Positions 1 to 6,378 of a DNA stretch of 6,562 nt are shown one piece after another. Below the pieces are notes generated by a model that was not told the origin of the DNA, did not search any database, and was given only the letters and a program-made list of their open reading frames with translations. Numbering within the stretch: the stretch's first letter is position 1; each line of letters starts with the position of its first letter. The DNA is from Pseudoselenomonas ruminantium. Its GTDB lineage: Bacteria > Bacillota > Negativicutes > Selenomonadales > Selenomonadaceae. The position numbers and the translations under genes are program-made. The DNA is taken from positions 1 to 6,562 of the forward strand of contig DJYL01000230.1 of NCBI GenBank assembly GCA_002448495.1. Direction: 5' to 3'.

Positions 1-254
1 ATGCCTATTATCAGTCGGTTATGAGCCAGTTGGGCACGGATGCCAATTCTGTTGATATCAAGGAGAGTGCTCAGGATGATTTGATTACGCAGATTGTCAA
101 CTGGCGTTCATCCACTTCGGGCGTAGATTGGAACGAGGAACTGACCAACATGATTATGTTCCAGAAGGGCTATAGTGCCTGCTCAAGATGTCTGACGACG
201 ATGGATGAAATGCTGGATAGGTTGATTAACAGTACCGGCACGGTTGGCCGTTAA
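1..254 (+). CDS. flgK: Flagellar hook-filament junction protein FlgK (HAP1), C-terminal fragment
   Basis: The 5' end lies outside the window. The frame is open from base 3 (codons for AYYQSV) through the ATG at 21, so that ATG is an internal Met and not a start. About 83 C-terminal residues are visible, ending in the stop at 252-254. They match the FlgK C-terminal (flg_bbr_C) region: a QIVNWRSSTSGVDWNEELTN stretch, then a long amphipathic helix with MIMFQKGYSA, TTMDEMLDRLIN and a final VGR. FlgK is exported through the flagellar type III system and forms the first junction ring between hook and filament; this D0 helix packs in the tube core. An oddity is a Cys-Ser-Arg-Cys motif (bases 180-191) where the family usually has small residues such as Ala. 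flgL follows after 31 bases, so the two are probably cotranscribed. Confidence 0.93.
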   Translation, partial: AYYQSVMSQLGTDANSVDIKESAQDDLITQIVNWRSSTSGVDWNEELTNMIMFQKGYSACSRCLTTMDEMLDRLINSTGTVGR

Positions 255-285
255 CGATTAAGCGACTAAGATGAGGTGAAATAAA

Positions 286-1641
286 ATGTCCATTCGTGTA
301 AGCAGCAATCAGATGGTCTATGGCTACCAGAAACAGCTAAACGATGCCAACACCCGGCAGACCACACTGTTAGAGCAGGGGGATGGCAGCAAATTGCATC
401 GCCCGTCCGATAACCCTGTGGATTATTCCAAGTTTATCCGTTTCGATACCTCGCTCAATGAGAACGAACAGTATATCGATAATGTCAATAGTGCTTTGGC
501 GTGGATGAAGGCATCAGATGCGGCGCTGGTCAATATAACCTCCATCCAGACCACCTTCAAGGAGAAAACCATTGCTGCCGCTAACGATACAAATAATACT
601 GTGGATATGGCAGCCATCGGCAAGGAAATGATGGCCGAGATTCAAGAGATTGTATCTTTGGGCAATACCATGCAGGGGGACAGCTATGTGTTTGGCGGGC
701 AGAAGGATATTACACGCCCCTTCACCCTGTCGGAAGACCAGATAAACCGTGGCATCGCCAAAACTCTGGATGAAACACAGCAGGGCTTTTTCGCAGGTAA
801 TCTGGGCGTAGAAGAAACCGGCACCCTGCGCCAGATGCTGTCATTAACGGGAACGTATACGGACAGTTCTGGTAATACCGTTAAAGAAACCTATTATCTG
901 AATACGGTTAATGGCAATGTGTATACCAAGGATTTTGTGGAAAATGGCTTTAAGGATAAACTGGCAGCCAATTCCAGCGCTGTGGCTGCCGCTGGTGATG
1001 AGGCAGGAACGCTTTCCGACTGGGGCTCGACGGTGAAGGTTTCTGACTATTTTAAGAATACAGGGGAAATCACGGCAAATGGCTTAGCATTCTCGGACAG
1101 CATAACGGTAAATGGTACAACGGTTACGCTGACCTTTGATACGATTAAACAGCAAGTGGTCTCTTTTACCGGTGATAATAAATATGTCTCCATGGTCAAG
1201 AAAAATGGGACAACGGAACCCAGCGCGGATACGGTAAATGCTACAGCTACGGAAATTTTTGGCACGGATATTTTTGACGATACAGCCTCGGGCAATGCCC
1301 CGTCCGGTACGGCCATGCTCAATCAGATGCTCACTGTCCATGCCAAAGTAGTGGCCGATGACCATATCTGGCTGGATACAGATGGCGCAACCATTGCGGA
1401 TGAAGCACATGCCCAGACCATAAAGGCCGAAACCAAGATGGGCGCCAGAACGCAGCTCTACAATTCCGTTAACTCCATGCTGACTACCCAGAATGAAATC
1501 ATCACGGGAGATATTACCGATACATCTTCAACAGATGTGGCTAAACTTGCTGTCCAGCTGATGCAGGAGCAGACTATCTACAATATGAGCCTGTCTTTGG
1601 GGGCCAGAATTTTACCCCAGAGTTTGGCGGATTATCTGTAA
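286..1641 (+). CDS. flgL: Flagellar hook-filament junction protein FlgL (HAP3)
   Basis: This encodes a 451-residue flagellin-superfamily protein that forms the second junction ring, between FlgK and the filament. The N-terminal D0/D1 region (about residues 3-150) has the family pattern RVSSNQMVYGYQKQLN, then RPSDNPVDYSKF and the GDSYVFGGQ turn at 131-139. The C-terminal D1/D0 region (about 385-451) begins MGARTQLYN and ends in a helix with LGARILPQSLADYL, which is typical of FlgL. The centre (about 150-380) is Gly/Thr/Asn-rich and variable. At 451 residues it is longer than the roughly 300 of Bacillus or enteric FlgL; the extra length is in this surface-exposed middle. The start is set by an AGGTGA ribosome site (274-279) just upstream. 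Its position after flgK is the normal pairing. Confidence 0.95.
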   Translation: MSIRVSSNQMVYGYQKQLNDANTRQTTLLEQGDGSKLHRPSDNPVDYSKFIRFDTSLNENEQYIDNVNSALAWMKASDAALVNITSIQTTFKEKTIAAANDTNNTVDMAAIGKEMMAEIQEIVSLGNTMQGDSYVFGGQKDITRPFTLSEDQINRGIAKTLDETQQGFFAGNLGVEETGTLRQMLSLTGTYTDSSGNTVKETYYLNTVNGNVYTKDFVENGFKDKLAANSSAVAAAGDEAGTLSDWGSTVKVSDYFKNTGEITANGLAFSDSITVNGTTVTLTFDTIKQQVVSFTGDNKYVSMVKKNGTTEPSADTVNATATEIFGTDIFDDTASGNAPSGTAMLNQMLTVHAKVVADDHIWLDTDGATIADEAHAQTIKAETKMGARTQLYNSVNSMLTTQNEIITGDITDTSSTDVAKLAVQLMQEQTIYNMSLSLGARILPQSLADYL

Positions 1642-1648
1642 TTTTTTA

Positions 1649-1711
1649 GGGAAATTTTAAGAAAAACATGGTAAAATATGAGTAAGTAAACGGATTTAGC
1701 AGGAATTTCCC
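1649..1711 (+). repeat. Inverted repeat in the flgL-DUF6470 gap
   Basis: GGGAAATT at 1649-1656 is exactly complementary to AATTTCCC at 1704-1711, with 47 bases between. Two G-U pairs could extend the stem inward (TT 1657-1658 with GG 1702-1703). The right arm directly abuts the AAGG of the next gene's ribosome site at 1712. In a transcript reading through from flgL, the arms could pair and change access to that site. There is no T-run after it, so it is not a standard terminator. An 8-bp match could also arise by chance in an AT-rich gap. Confidence 0.35.
1669..1677 (+). promoter_or_regulatory. Possible extended -10 promoter before the DUF6470 gene
   Basis: TGGTAAAAT fits the extended -10 form TGnTATAAT with one mismatch, in the AT-rich 91-base gap between flgL and the next gene. 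No convincing -35 box lies 16-18 bases upstream (the hexamer there is GGGAAA), but extended -10 promoters can act without one. Transcription would start near 1684 and could supply DUF6470-fliW-csrA and downstream genes independently of flgK-flgL. Weak evidence. Confidence 0.3.
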
Positions 1712-1732
1712 AAGGAAAGGGTGAAATAATCT

Positions 1733-2329
1733 ATGCTGAGCAATATGTTAATGCTTAATATGCGGTTCACCCAGCCAATGATTGGCATACATACGCAGCT
1801 GGGAAAGTTAGAGGCACACTCTACACCGGCTGAACTGCATTCTGAAGCCAGACTGCCTCGTTCCAACAGGCATTGGACGCAGCCCACTGTGGAGATAGAC
1901 CAATATCCCAGCCGCCATGCCTATGGCAATGACAACCACAGGGACTTTGCGCAAAAGTATGGGCAGCAGGGCTTTTCGGACTTAGCGCAGACAACTTCCC
2001 GCTGGACACAGGAAGCCTGGGATAATGTGGAAAACAGCGGCAAGCGGGGCAAAAAGCCCGTGGAGCAGCGGTATGACAGCAAGCTTCGTCAGGAGATTGA
2101 GCAAAGCAAAAACTGGCACATTACGACAGAACTTATTCCCGACCCGGAGATAAAATTCCATCCCATTGAGGCGGTGGGGGAACCCGAGTTGGGGGATGTA
2201 TCGGTGAAAATTGACACCGAGGCTTTTGCTAAGACCAATTTTACTCCTGGTAAGGTGGAAACTTATTTGCAGCAAAAAGCCAATGTAGAGCGTTGGGTGA
2301 CCACAGGCAAGTACGATATTTACGCATGA
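1733..2329 (+). CDS. DUF6470 family protein (YviE-like), flagellar operon protein of unknown function
   Basis: This encodes 198 residues, close to the length of Bacillus subtilis YviE, which occupies the same place between flgL and fliW. The N-terminus shows the DUF6470 pattern of short hydrophobic beta-like segments with TQP and TPAELH (about residues 13-36), then PTVEIDQYPSRHAYG. The middle is charged and glutamine-rich (KRGKKPVEQRYDSKLRQEIEQ). The C-terminus has IEAVGEPELGDVSVKID, then TPGKVETYLQQKANVERWVTTGKYDIYA, a form I associate with this family in Negativicutes. There is no signal peptide or membrane segment, so it is probably cytoplasmic or exported through the flagellar system. The molecular function is not known; a flagellar role is inferred only from conserved position. 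The start at 1733 is supported by AAAGGGTG (1716-1723). Internal Met codons at 1745 and 1751 have no better ribosome site. Confidence 0.8.
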   Translation: MLSNMLMLNMRFTQPMIGIHTQLGKLEAHSTPAELHSEARLPRSNRHWTQPTVEIDQYPSRHAYGNDNHRDFAQKYGQQGFSDLAQTTSRWTQEAWDNVENSGKRGKKPVEQRYDSKLRQEIEQSKNWHITTELIPDPEIKFHPIEAVGEPELGDVSVKIDTEAFAKTNFTPGKVETYLQQKANVERWVTTGKYDIYA

Positions 2330-2359
2330 GTGATTCACGCGGAAGTGGAGGCATAAGAG

Positions 2360-2806
2360 ATGAGAAAAGTCAACACGTTAAGATTTGGTGAAGTGGAAAT
2401 CGCAGAAGACAAAGTTGTACATTTTGCTGATGGTATCCCTGCTTTTGAGGATGAACATGAATTTGTGATTGTTCCCTATGATGAAGAAAGCCCGTATGTG
2501 TTCTTGCAGTCACTTACAACGCCGGATTTGGCGTTCTTAATGACGGTTCCCTTTGTATTCTTCCCGGATTATGAATTTGAGCTGGATGATGACAATCAGG
2601 AAAAGCTTGATCTGCACAATCAGGAAGATATGCTCATCTATACGCTGATTACGGTAAATGGTGGCAAGGTACAGGAAATGACCGCCAATCTGATGGCGCC
2701 GATAGTGATGAATACAGCCAATATGCAGGCTCGCCAGCTCGTACTTGAACGCAGCAATTACACAACCAAGCATAGATTGTTTCCGGAAAATAAGGAGGAA
2801 CAATAA
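2360..2806 (+). CDS. fliW: Flagellar assembly factor FliW (CsrA antagonist)
   Basis: This encodes 148 residues with the full FliW pattern: FGEVEI near the N-terminus, DGIPAFEDEHEF (24-35), FLQSLTTPDLAFLM (48-61), FPDYEFEL (68-75) and TANLMAPIVMN (108-118). FliW is a small cytoplasmic beta-barrel protein. In B. subtilis it binds either flagellin or CsrA: when flagellin has been exported, free FliW binds CsrA and relieves repression of flagellin translation. The start is fixed by GGAGG at 2347-2351, 8 bases before the ATG. The stop TAA (2804-2806) shares its last base with the csrA ATG, so the two partners are probably translationally coupled. Apart from the acidic DDD stretch at 76-78 I see nothing unusual. 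Confidence 0.96.
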   Translation: MRKVNTLRFGEVEIAEDKVVHFADGIPAFEDEHEFVIVPYDEESPYVFLQSLTTPDLAFLMTVPFVFFPDYEFELDDDNQEKLDLHNQEDMLIYTLITVNGGKVQEMTANLMAPIVMNTANMQARQLVLERSNYTTKHRLFPENKEEQ

Positions 2807-3033
2807 TGCTCGTATTAACCAGAAAACCCCGTCAGCAGATCATGATTGGCGACAATATCGTTATCAATGTGGTGGAAGTGCAAGGCGACAATGTACGCAT
2901 TGCTATCGATGCACCGCGTGATATAAAAATCTATCGCGGCGAAATCTATCGCGCGATACAGGAAGAAAACAAGAATGCGGCCGCTCCGGTGCCCATGGAT
3001 TTGGACTTAAGCGCCGGCCTGCCGAAGGAGTAA
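2806..3033 (+). CDS. csrA: Carbon storage / translational regulator CsrA
   Basis: This encodes a 75-residue RNA-binding protein that acts as a dimer on GGA motifs, usually in hairpin loops near ribosome sites. The first strand MLVLTRKPRQQIMIG contains L4 and R6, and the RNA-contacting R44 is present in IYRGEIYRAI. Asn55, in the IQEEN segment after the helix begins, is also kept; from memory this residue in B. subtilis CsrA is important for FliW binding. A C-terminal tail (NAAAPVPMDLDLSAGLPKE) makes it longer than the 61-residue enteric form, as in other FliW-partnered CsrA proteins. The AGGAGG at 2793-2798 lies inside the fliW coding end, and the start overlaps the fliW stop by one base. The likely main target is the flagellin leader at the end of this window. 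Confidence 0.97.
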   Translation: MLVLTRKPRQQIMIGDNIVINVVEVQGDNVRIAIDAPRDIKIYRGEIYRAIQEENKNAAAPVPMDLDLSAGLPKE

Positions 3034-3076
3034 CAAGAAGTTAAGGAAACTGGTGTAAATCTACGGAGGGATTAGC

Positions 3077-3511
3077 ATGGTAGGTAAGATTCAGGACATT
3101 GTATCGGCCTCGATTGTGGCCGGTGCTGCGGAGCGGGTCAGAGACACGTCATCGAGACTGGCGGATTCTGACAATAGTCAGGATATGCAGGTACAGCGCA
3201 TAGATGATGTACAGAATGCCCCAAAGTACAATCAGGCGGAGGAACAGGAAGACCCCTTAAAGGAGCGCGAAGAACGCGAACCTATGGACGAAAAATCCGT
3301 CAGCTACATGACCAAGGAATTAAACGAGCTCATGAGCAAGATTAACTGTAATCTGGAATTCCAATATCACAAAGAAGTCAATATGATGTCTGTGCGTATG
3401 TTGGATAAGAAAACCCATGAAGTGCTCAAGGAAGTGCCGCCAGAAGAAATGCTTGACCAGATGGCCAAAGCCCGTGAATGGTTAGGAGCCTTCCTCGATA
3501 AGAATGCATGA
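3077..3511 (+). CDS. flaG: FlaG family flagellar protein
   Basis: This encodes 144 residues. The C-terminal half (about 75-144) is a clear FlaG domain: LNELMSKINCNLEFQYHKE, then VRMLDKKTHEVLKEVPPEEM and an ending of AREWLGAFLDKNA. The N-terminal half is low-complexity and highly charged (Glu, Asp, Gln, Arg), probably disordered. FlaG proteins (YvyC in B. subtilis) lie beside fliD; in several bacteria loss alters filament length, but the mechanism is unsettled. GGAGGG at 3065-3070 fixes the start. A 43-base gap separates it from csrA. The fliD ribosome site overlaps its stop codon, so flaG and fliD are tightly linked. One Cys is present in the conserved domain. Confidence 0.9.
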   Translation: MVGKIQDIVSASIVAGAAERVRDTSSRLADSDNSQDMQVQRIDDVQNAPKYNQAEEQEDPLKEREEREPMDEKSVSYMTKELNELMSKINCNLEFQYHKEVNMMSVRMLDKKTHEVLKEVPPEEMLDQMAKAREWLGAFLDKNA

Positions 3512-3524
3512 GGAGGTGTAAATC

Positions 3525-5585
3525 ATGAGTGGTATGGGAATATATGGTTTGTCAGGTTCCGGCATTGATGTCGATTCCATGGTCAGAATGGGCATGATGT
3601 CCAAGCAGAACGATTATGACCGCATGTACAAAAAGGAAGTCAAGAACGAGTGGAAAAAAGAAGCTTATACCAATATTTATCAGGAATTGAATACCTTCAA
3701 TTCCTCCACTATGTATAACTATAAGCTGTCATCCACCACCAGCCCCATGACGGCCTCCAGCAGCAACTCCAATGTGGCTGCGGCTGTGGCCAATGCGGAT
3801 GCCGCCACCATGACCCACACGGTAAATGTGACGGCTACGGCCTCCAATGCCTATTTGCTGACCAATGGAACCCTCAATCGTGCCAATGAGTCAGCCTCCA
3901 AGAGCATCTATCTGAAGGATTTGCTGTTCAAGGAAAGTGATCAGGCTGTGGAGGCTGCCAAGGTAAGCTCCAAGGGCGCTGAAAAGCTGTTTAGCTTCAC
4001 GATTGCGGATGGTTCCGGGAAAAAGTCTGAAATCAGCTTTACCTATAATGATATTTTCACCAATAATCTGACACTTAATGATTTGACTTCCCGAATCAAT
4101 CAGTCGGGCGTGAATGTCAAGGCTACCTATGACAGTGCCAATGATGCCTTTTCTCTTTATCAGAAGACCGGTGGTTCAGCCAACAAGATTATCATTACGG
4201 AAACCCTTTCGGAAAAGGCACCTTCCGAGGCTATAGCCAAAGGGAAGGATTTGGTGGAAAGGTTGAATCTTGGCTCGGTGACGCAGACGCTGGATGCCTC
4301 CGGTAACTTGACCAGCCAGTTATCCGACCCTCTATCCTTTACGGAAGACGCAGGTGTAGGAACAATAGATGATAATGCGGCCGAATATACCAGCACACTT
4401 GAAGGCCTGAGCGGCAGTGCGGCCTTGGGCAGTTTGTTCAATGTATCAGCCAGTGATGGCAGCTTGAAATTCACGATTACCTCCTCTGGCAGCAGCAAGG
4501 CTATTGAATTTGCCGATGCATCTACAGCTACCGTGACAAACCTTATTGACAAGCTGAATGACGAAGGCTTGAAGATAGAGGCTCAGCTGGACAGCTCGGG
4601 CAGGCTGACAATCAAGAGCAATGCAGAACCGCAAAGCAACATTTCCTTTGCAGTGAGCACGGACAGCAGCAAGAGTGCGGACAATGCCCGCAATCTGCTG
4701 AATGCCTTGGGACTTTCGGATACGGAGCTGAAGGCAGCTTCTACGGGCTTCAATGTATCCGGTACGGATGCTGAGGTAACCATAGATGGCCGCAAATATA
4801 CCTCGGACACGGCTAAGGTTACGGTAGGCAATGTGACCTATTCACTGGCTTCCAAGGGCTCTACTACGGTTACGATCAATCAGGATACGGACAAGCTGGT
4901 GGAAAACGTCAAGCAGTTCGTGGAAGACTACAACAAGATGCTGGACAAGCTCAATGACCTGTATTATGAGACCCAGTACAAGGATTATGATGTGCTGACG
5001 CAGAATCAGGAAAAGAGCATGACAAAGGAGCAGATTGACAAGTGGAATGAAAAGGCGAAATCTGGTCTGCTCAATCACGATAATAACATCAGCAAGATTA
5101 TCAGCGAAATGCGTCAGGCTATTTATACGCCAGTAACATCTGTTGACAGCAAATATAACACCATGATGTCCATAGGCATCAGCTCCACAACAGACCGTGG
5201 TCATTTGAGCCTGGATGAGGATAAGCTTAAGAAGGCGCTTAACGAAGATCCTAACTGCGTGCGTCAGCTGCTGACCTCCTCCGGCGATGTTACGGACAAG
5301 AATGGCAAGACCTCGACGGATTACAAGTCTGAGGGTGTGGCCCAGCGGATTTCCGATTCCCTGGTCAATAATCTGAAAACCATGAAATCCTATGCGGGCA
5401 CCTCCACGGAGCCTGATGATAACAGTGAGCTGGGCAACCTGATACGTGAACTGCAGACCAAGATGTCCAACTTCAAGACCATGATGAATGCTTACGAGAA
5501 TATGCTTTATAAGAAATATGATGCTATGGAGATAGCCATTCAGAGAATGGGTGTATCTCTGGGCTATATCACTGGTGGTAATTGA
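3525..5585 (+). CDS. fliD: Flagellar filament capping protein FliD (HAP2)
   Basis: This encodes a 686-residue cap protein that sits at the filament tip and guides insertion of flagellin. The N-terminal FliD_N region has GLSGSGIDVDSMV and then ENEW-type helices (KNEWKKEAYTNIYQELNTF). The C-terminal FliD_C region begins near residue 465 (FVEDYNKMLDKLNDL) and includes LTQNQEKSMTKEQIDKWNEK, GLLNHDNNISKIISEMR and a C-terminal helix ending LGYITGGN. It is longer than typical FliD (about 470-500 in E. coli and Bacillus); the extra sequence is a central Ser/Thr/Asn-rich region that contains two flagellin-IN-like repeats (about residues 155-251 and 314-398). AGGAGGTG at 3511-3518 sets the start 6 bases upstream. 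fliS follows after 14 bases. The expected chaperone partner is the FliT-like protein two genes downstream. Confidence 0.95.
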   Translation: MSGMGIYGLSGSGIDVDSMVRMGMMSKQNDYDRMYKKEVKNEWKKEAYTNIYQELNTFNSSTMYNYKLSSTTSPMTASSSNSNVAAAVANADAATMTHTVNVTATASNAYLLTNGTLNRANESASKSIYLKDLLFKESDQAVEAAKVSSKGAEKLFSFTIADGSGKKSEISFTYNDIFTNNLTLNDLTSRINQSGVNVKATYDSANDAFSLYQKTGGSANKIIITETLSEKAPSEAIAKGKDLVERLNLGSVTQTLDASGNLTSQLSDPLSFTEDAGVGTIDDNAAEYTSTLEGLSGSAALGSLFNVSASDGSLKFTITSSGSSKAIEFADASTATVTNLIDKLNDEGLKIEAQLDSSGRLTIKSNAEPQSNISFAVSTDSSKSADNARNLLNALGLSDTELKAASTGFNVSGTDAEVTIDGRKYTSDTAKVTVGNVTYSLASKGSTTVTINQDTDKLVENVKQFVEDYNKMLDKLNDLYYETQYKDYDVLTQNQEKSMTKEQIDKWNEKAKSGLLNHDNNISKIISEMRQAIYTPVTSVDSKYNTMMSIGISSTTDRGHLSLDEDKLKKALNEDPNCVRQLLTSSGDVTDKNGKTSTDYKSEGVAQRISDSLVNNLKTMKSYAGTSTEPDDNSELGNLIRELQTKMSNFKTMMNAYENMLYKKYDAMEIAIQRMGVSLGYITGGN
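3987..4277 (+). repeat. FliD internal domain repeat, copy 1 (flagellin-IN-like)
   Basis: Residues 155-251 of FliD run from LFSFTIADGSG through LTLNDLTSRINQSGVNVKA to LVERLNLGS. The same order of elements recurs in copy 2 (residues 314-398): an FTI strand, Gly/Ser turn, a strand ending IEF or ISF, a helix of the form DLxxxINxxG, a strand with a DS turn, then a closing LLNxLGLS-like helix. The middle element resembles the flagellin hook IN motif. Similarity is at protein level only; the DNA has diverged. Confidence 0.55.
4464..4718 (+). repeat. FliD internal domain repeat, copy 2 (flagellin-IN-like)
   Basis: Residues 314-398 of FliD run from LKFTITSSGSSK through ATVTNLIDKLNDEGLKIEA to LLNALGLS. 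It is slightly shorter than copy 1, mainly before the helix. The two copies are separated by about 62 residues of Ser/Thr/Gly/Ala-rich sequence. The duplicated block explains much of the excess length of this FliD and should lie on the outer, exposed face of the cap. Confidence 0.55.
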
Positions 5586-5599
5586 TAGGGGGCAGGTAA

Positions 5600-6016
5600 A
5601 TGGTAAACAATGCAGCAGAAGCCTACAGACGTCAGCAAATTATGACAGCAACGCCGGAGGCATTGACCCTGATGCTTTACAATGGTTGCCTGAAGTTTAT
5701 GGATGAGGGCATGAAGGCTCTGGCGGCGAAGCAGTATGAACAAGCGAATAACTCCCTGATCAAGGCAGAGAATATCATTTCGGAATTCCGTGTCACGCTG
5801 AACATGGACTATGAGATTTCGCATCAGCTCATGCCCCTGTATAATTACACCTATGACCGTCTGGTTGAGGGGAATATGAAGAGTGACGTTTCCCTGATTC
5901 AGCAGGGGTATGACATCATCAAGGAATTGCGGGATGCCTGGATGCAGGCCATGAAAAAGGCCCGGGTAGAACAGGGATCTACTACGAATTCCCAAGGAGA
6001 CAGCTATGTTGGATGA
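5600..6016 (+). CDS. fliS: Flagellar export chaperone FliS
   Basis: This encodes 138 residues of all-helical FliS type. The signature is TATPEALTLMLYNGCLKFMDEG (split as TATPEALTLMLY at 16-27 and NGCLKF at 28-33), then ANNSLIKAENIISEFRVTLN, LMPLYNYTYDRLVEGN and IIKELRDAWMQAM. FliS binds the disordered C-terminus of newly made flagellin in the cytoplasm, prevents premature polymerization and delivers it to the FlhA export gate. In B. subtilis it also favours the flagellin-FliW interaction, linking it to the FliW-CsrA switch encoded upstream. AGGGGG at 5587-5592 precedes the ATG by 7 bases. The last 11 bases overlap the next gene in another frame. Confidence 0.96.
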   Translation: MVNNAAEAYRRQQIMTATPEALTLMLYNGCLKFMDEGMKALAAKQYEQANNSLIKAENIISEFRVTLNMDYEISHQLMPLYNYTYDRLVEGNMKSDVSLIQQGYDIIKELRDAWMQAMKKARVEQGSTTNSQGDSYVG

Positions 6017-6359
6017 TGCAGCCAGAATGGCACAGGCAAGGGATAACTGGCAGCTATATTACACTCTGTCCCAGGAAATCCTGAAATTCATTGATAAAGG
6101 GGATATCGACCAGTTTCTGGAACTGGTCGAGCAGCGCAATAGTCTGGTAGACCGCATGAAGGAACTGCCGGAGACAGAAATATTCCGTCAGACTGAGGAA
6201 TGCCATGTATTAGTGGAAAAAATCAAGCCACTGGATATGCAGGCTATTTACAAGGCCAAGGCCTGGCTGAACAAATCCCGGCGGCAGAATGCCACTGCTC
6301 ATGCCTATGATATGCAGAAGGTGAATACTCTGGGAAATATTTTTAACAAAAAATATTAA
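6006..6359 (+). CDS. fliT: FliT-like flagellar chaperone
   Basis: This encodes 117 residues, predicted almost wholly helical, with heptad-like Leu/Ile spacing (NWQLYYTLSQEILKFIDKGD, then FLELVEQRNSLVDRMKEL). The length, the 'eilkfidkGDidqflelveqRnslvdrm' layout, the terminal Tyr...GNIFNKKY, and the position directly after fliS all fit the FliT family of export chaperones, which bind FliD in enterics and B. subtilis. Sequence conservation in this family is weak, so the assignment rests partly on context. The start at 6006 is supported by AAGGAGA at 5994-6000, which lies inside fliS; the reading frames overlap by 11 bases, so translation is probably coupled. An FlgN-like chaperone is the main alternative, but flgN usually precedes flgK. 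Confidence 0.75.
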   Translation: MLDDAARMAQARDNWQLYYTLSQEILKFIDKGDIDQFLELVEQRNSLVDRMKELPETEIFRQTEECHVLVEKIKPLDMQAIYKAKAWLNKSRRQNATAHAYDMQKVNTLGNIFNKKY

Positions 6360-6365
6360 AAATAT
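6337..6365 (+). repeat. AT-only palindrome across the fliT stop codon
   Basis: ATATTTTTAA at 6337-6346 pairs perfectly with TTAAAAATAT at 6356-6365 around a 9-base A-rich loop. The right arm includes the TAA stop of the fliT-like gene. With no G or C in the stem and no T-run after it, it does not look like an intrinsic terminator for the plus strand. It lies about 15-40 bases upstream of the sigma-28 -35 box, where an A/T-rich UP element for RNA polymerase alpha could act. Role inferred only. Confidence 0.5.
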
Positions 6366-6378
6366 ATCAAAAAGTACT

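Noticed and set aside
21..254. ATG at 21 as the start of a separate small gene
   Set aside because: The frame is open upstream to the window edge and the sequence matches the interior of the FlgK C-terminus; no ribosome site precedes it.
1084..1410. Minus-strand ORF opposite flgL (108 codons), and a second one at 1047-1322
   Set aside because: Both lie wholly inside the well-supported flgL gene, overlap each other in different frames, and show no recognizable domain or ribosome site.
1668..1692. Mini-ORFs (ATG at 1668 and at 1678, five and three codons) as a leader peptide
   Set aside because: No ribosome site precedes either ATG, both are very short with no regulatory codon run, and they overlap the candidate -10 box.
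3042..3070. Sigma-28 promoter before flaG (TAAG at 3042-3045)
   Set aside because: At the proper spacing the sequence is CTACGGAG, which does not match CCGATAT.
4842..5204. Minus-strand ORF of 120 codons opposite fliD
   Set aside because: It is a shadow of the conserved FliD C-terminal coding region; the hydrophobic look comes from reverse-complemented Asp/Lys/Asn codons.
5564..5995. Minus-strand ORF of 143 codons opposite fliS
   Set aside because: It is antisense to a clear FliS, its protein is low-complexity and without family features, and no promoter or ribosome site supports it.
6337..6365. Intrinsic terminator after the fliT-like gene
   Set aside because: The stem has no G or C and is not followed by a T-run, so it lacks the features of a rho-independent terminator.
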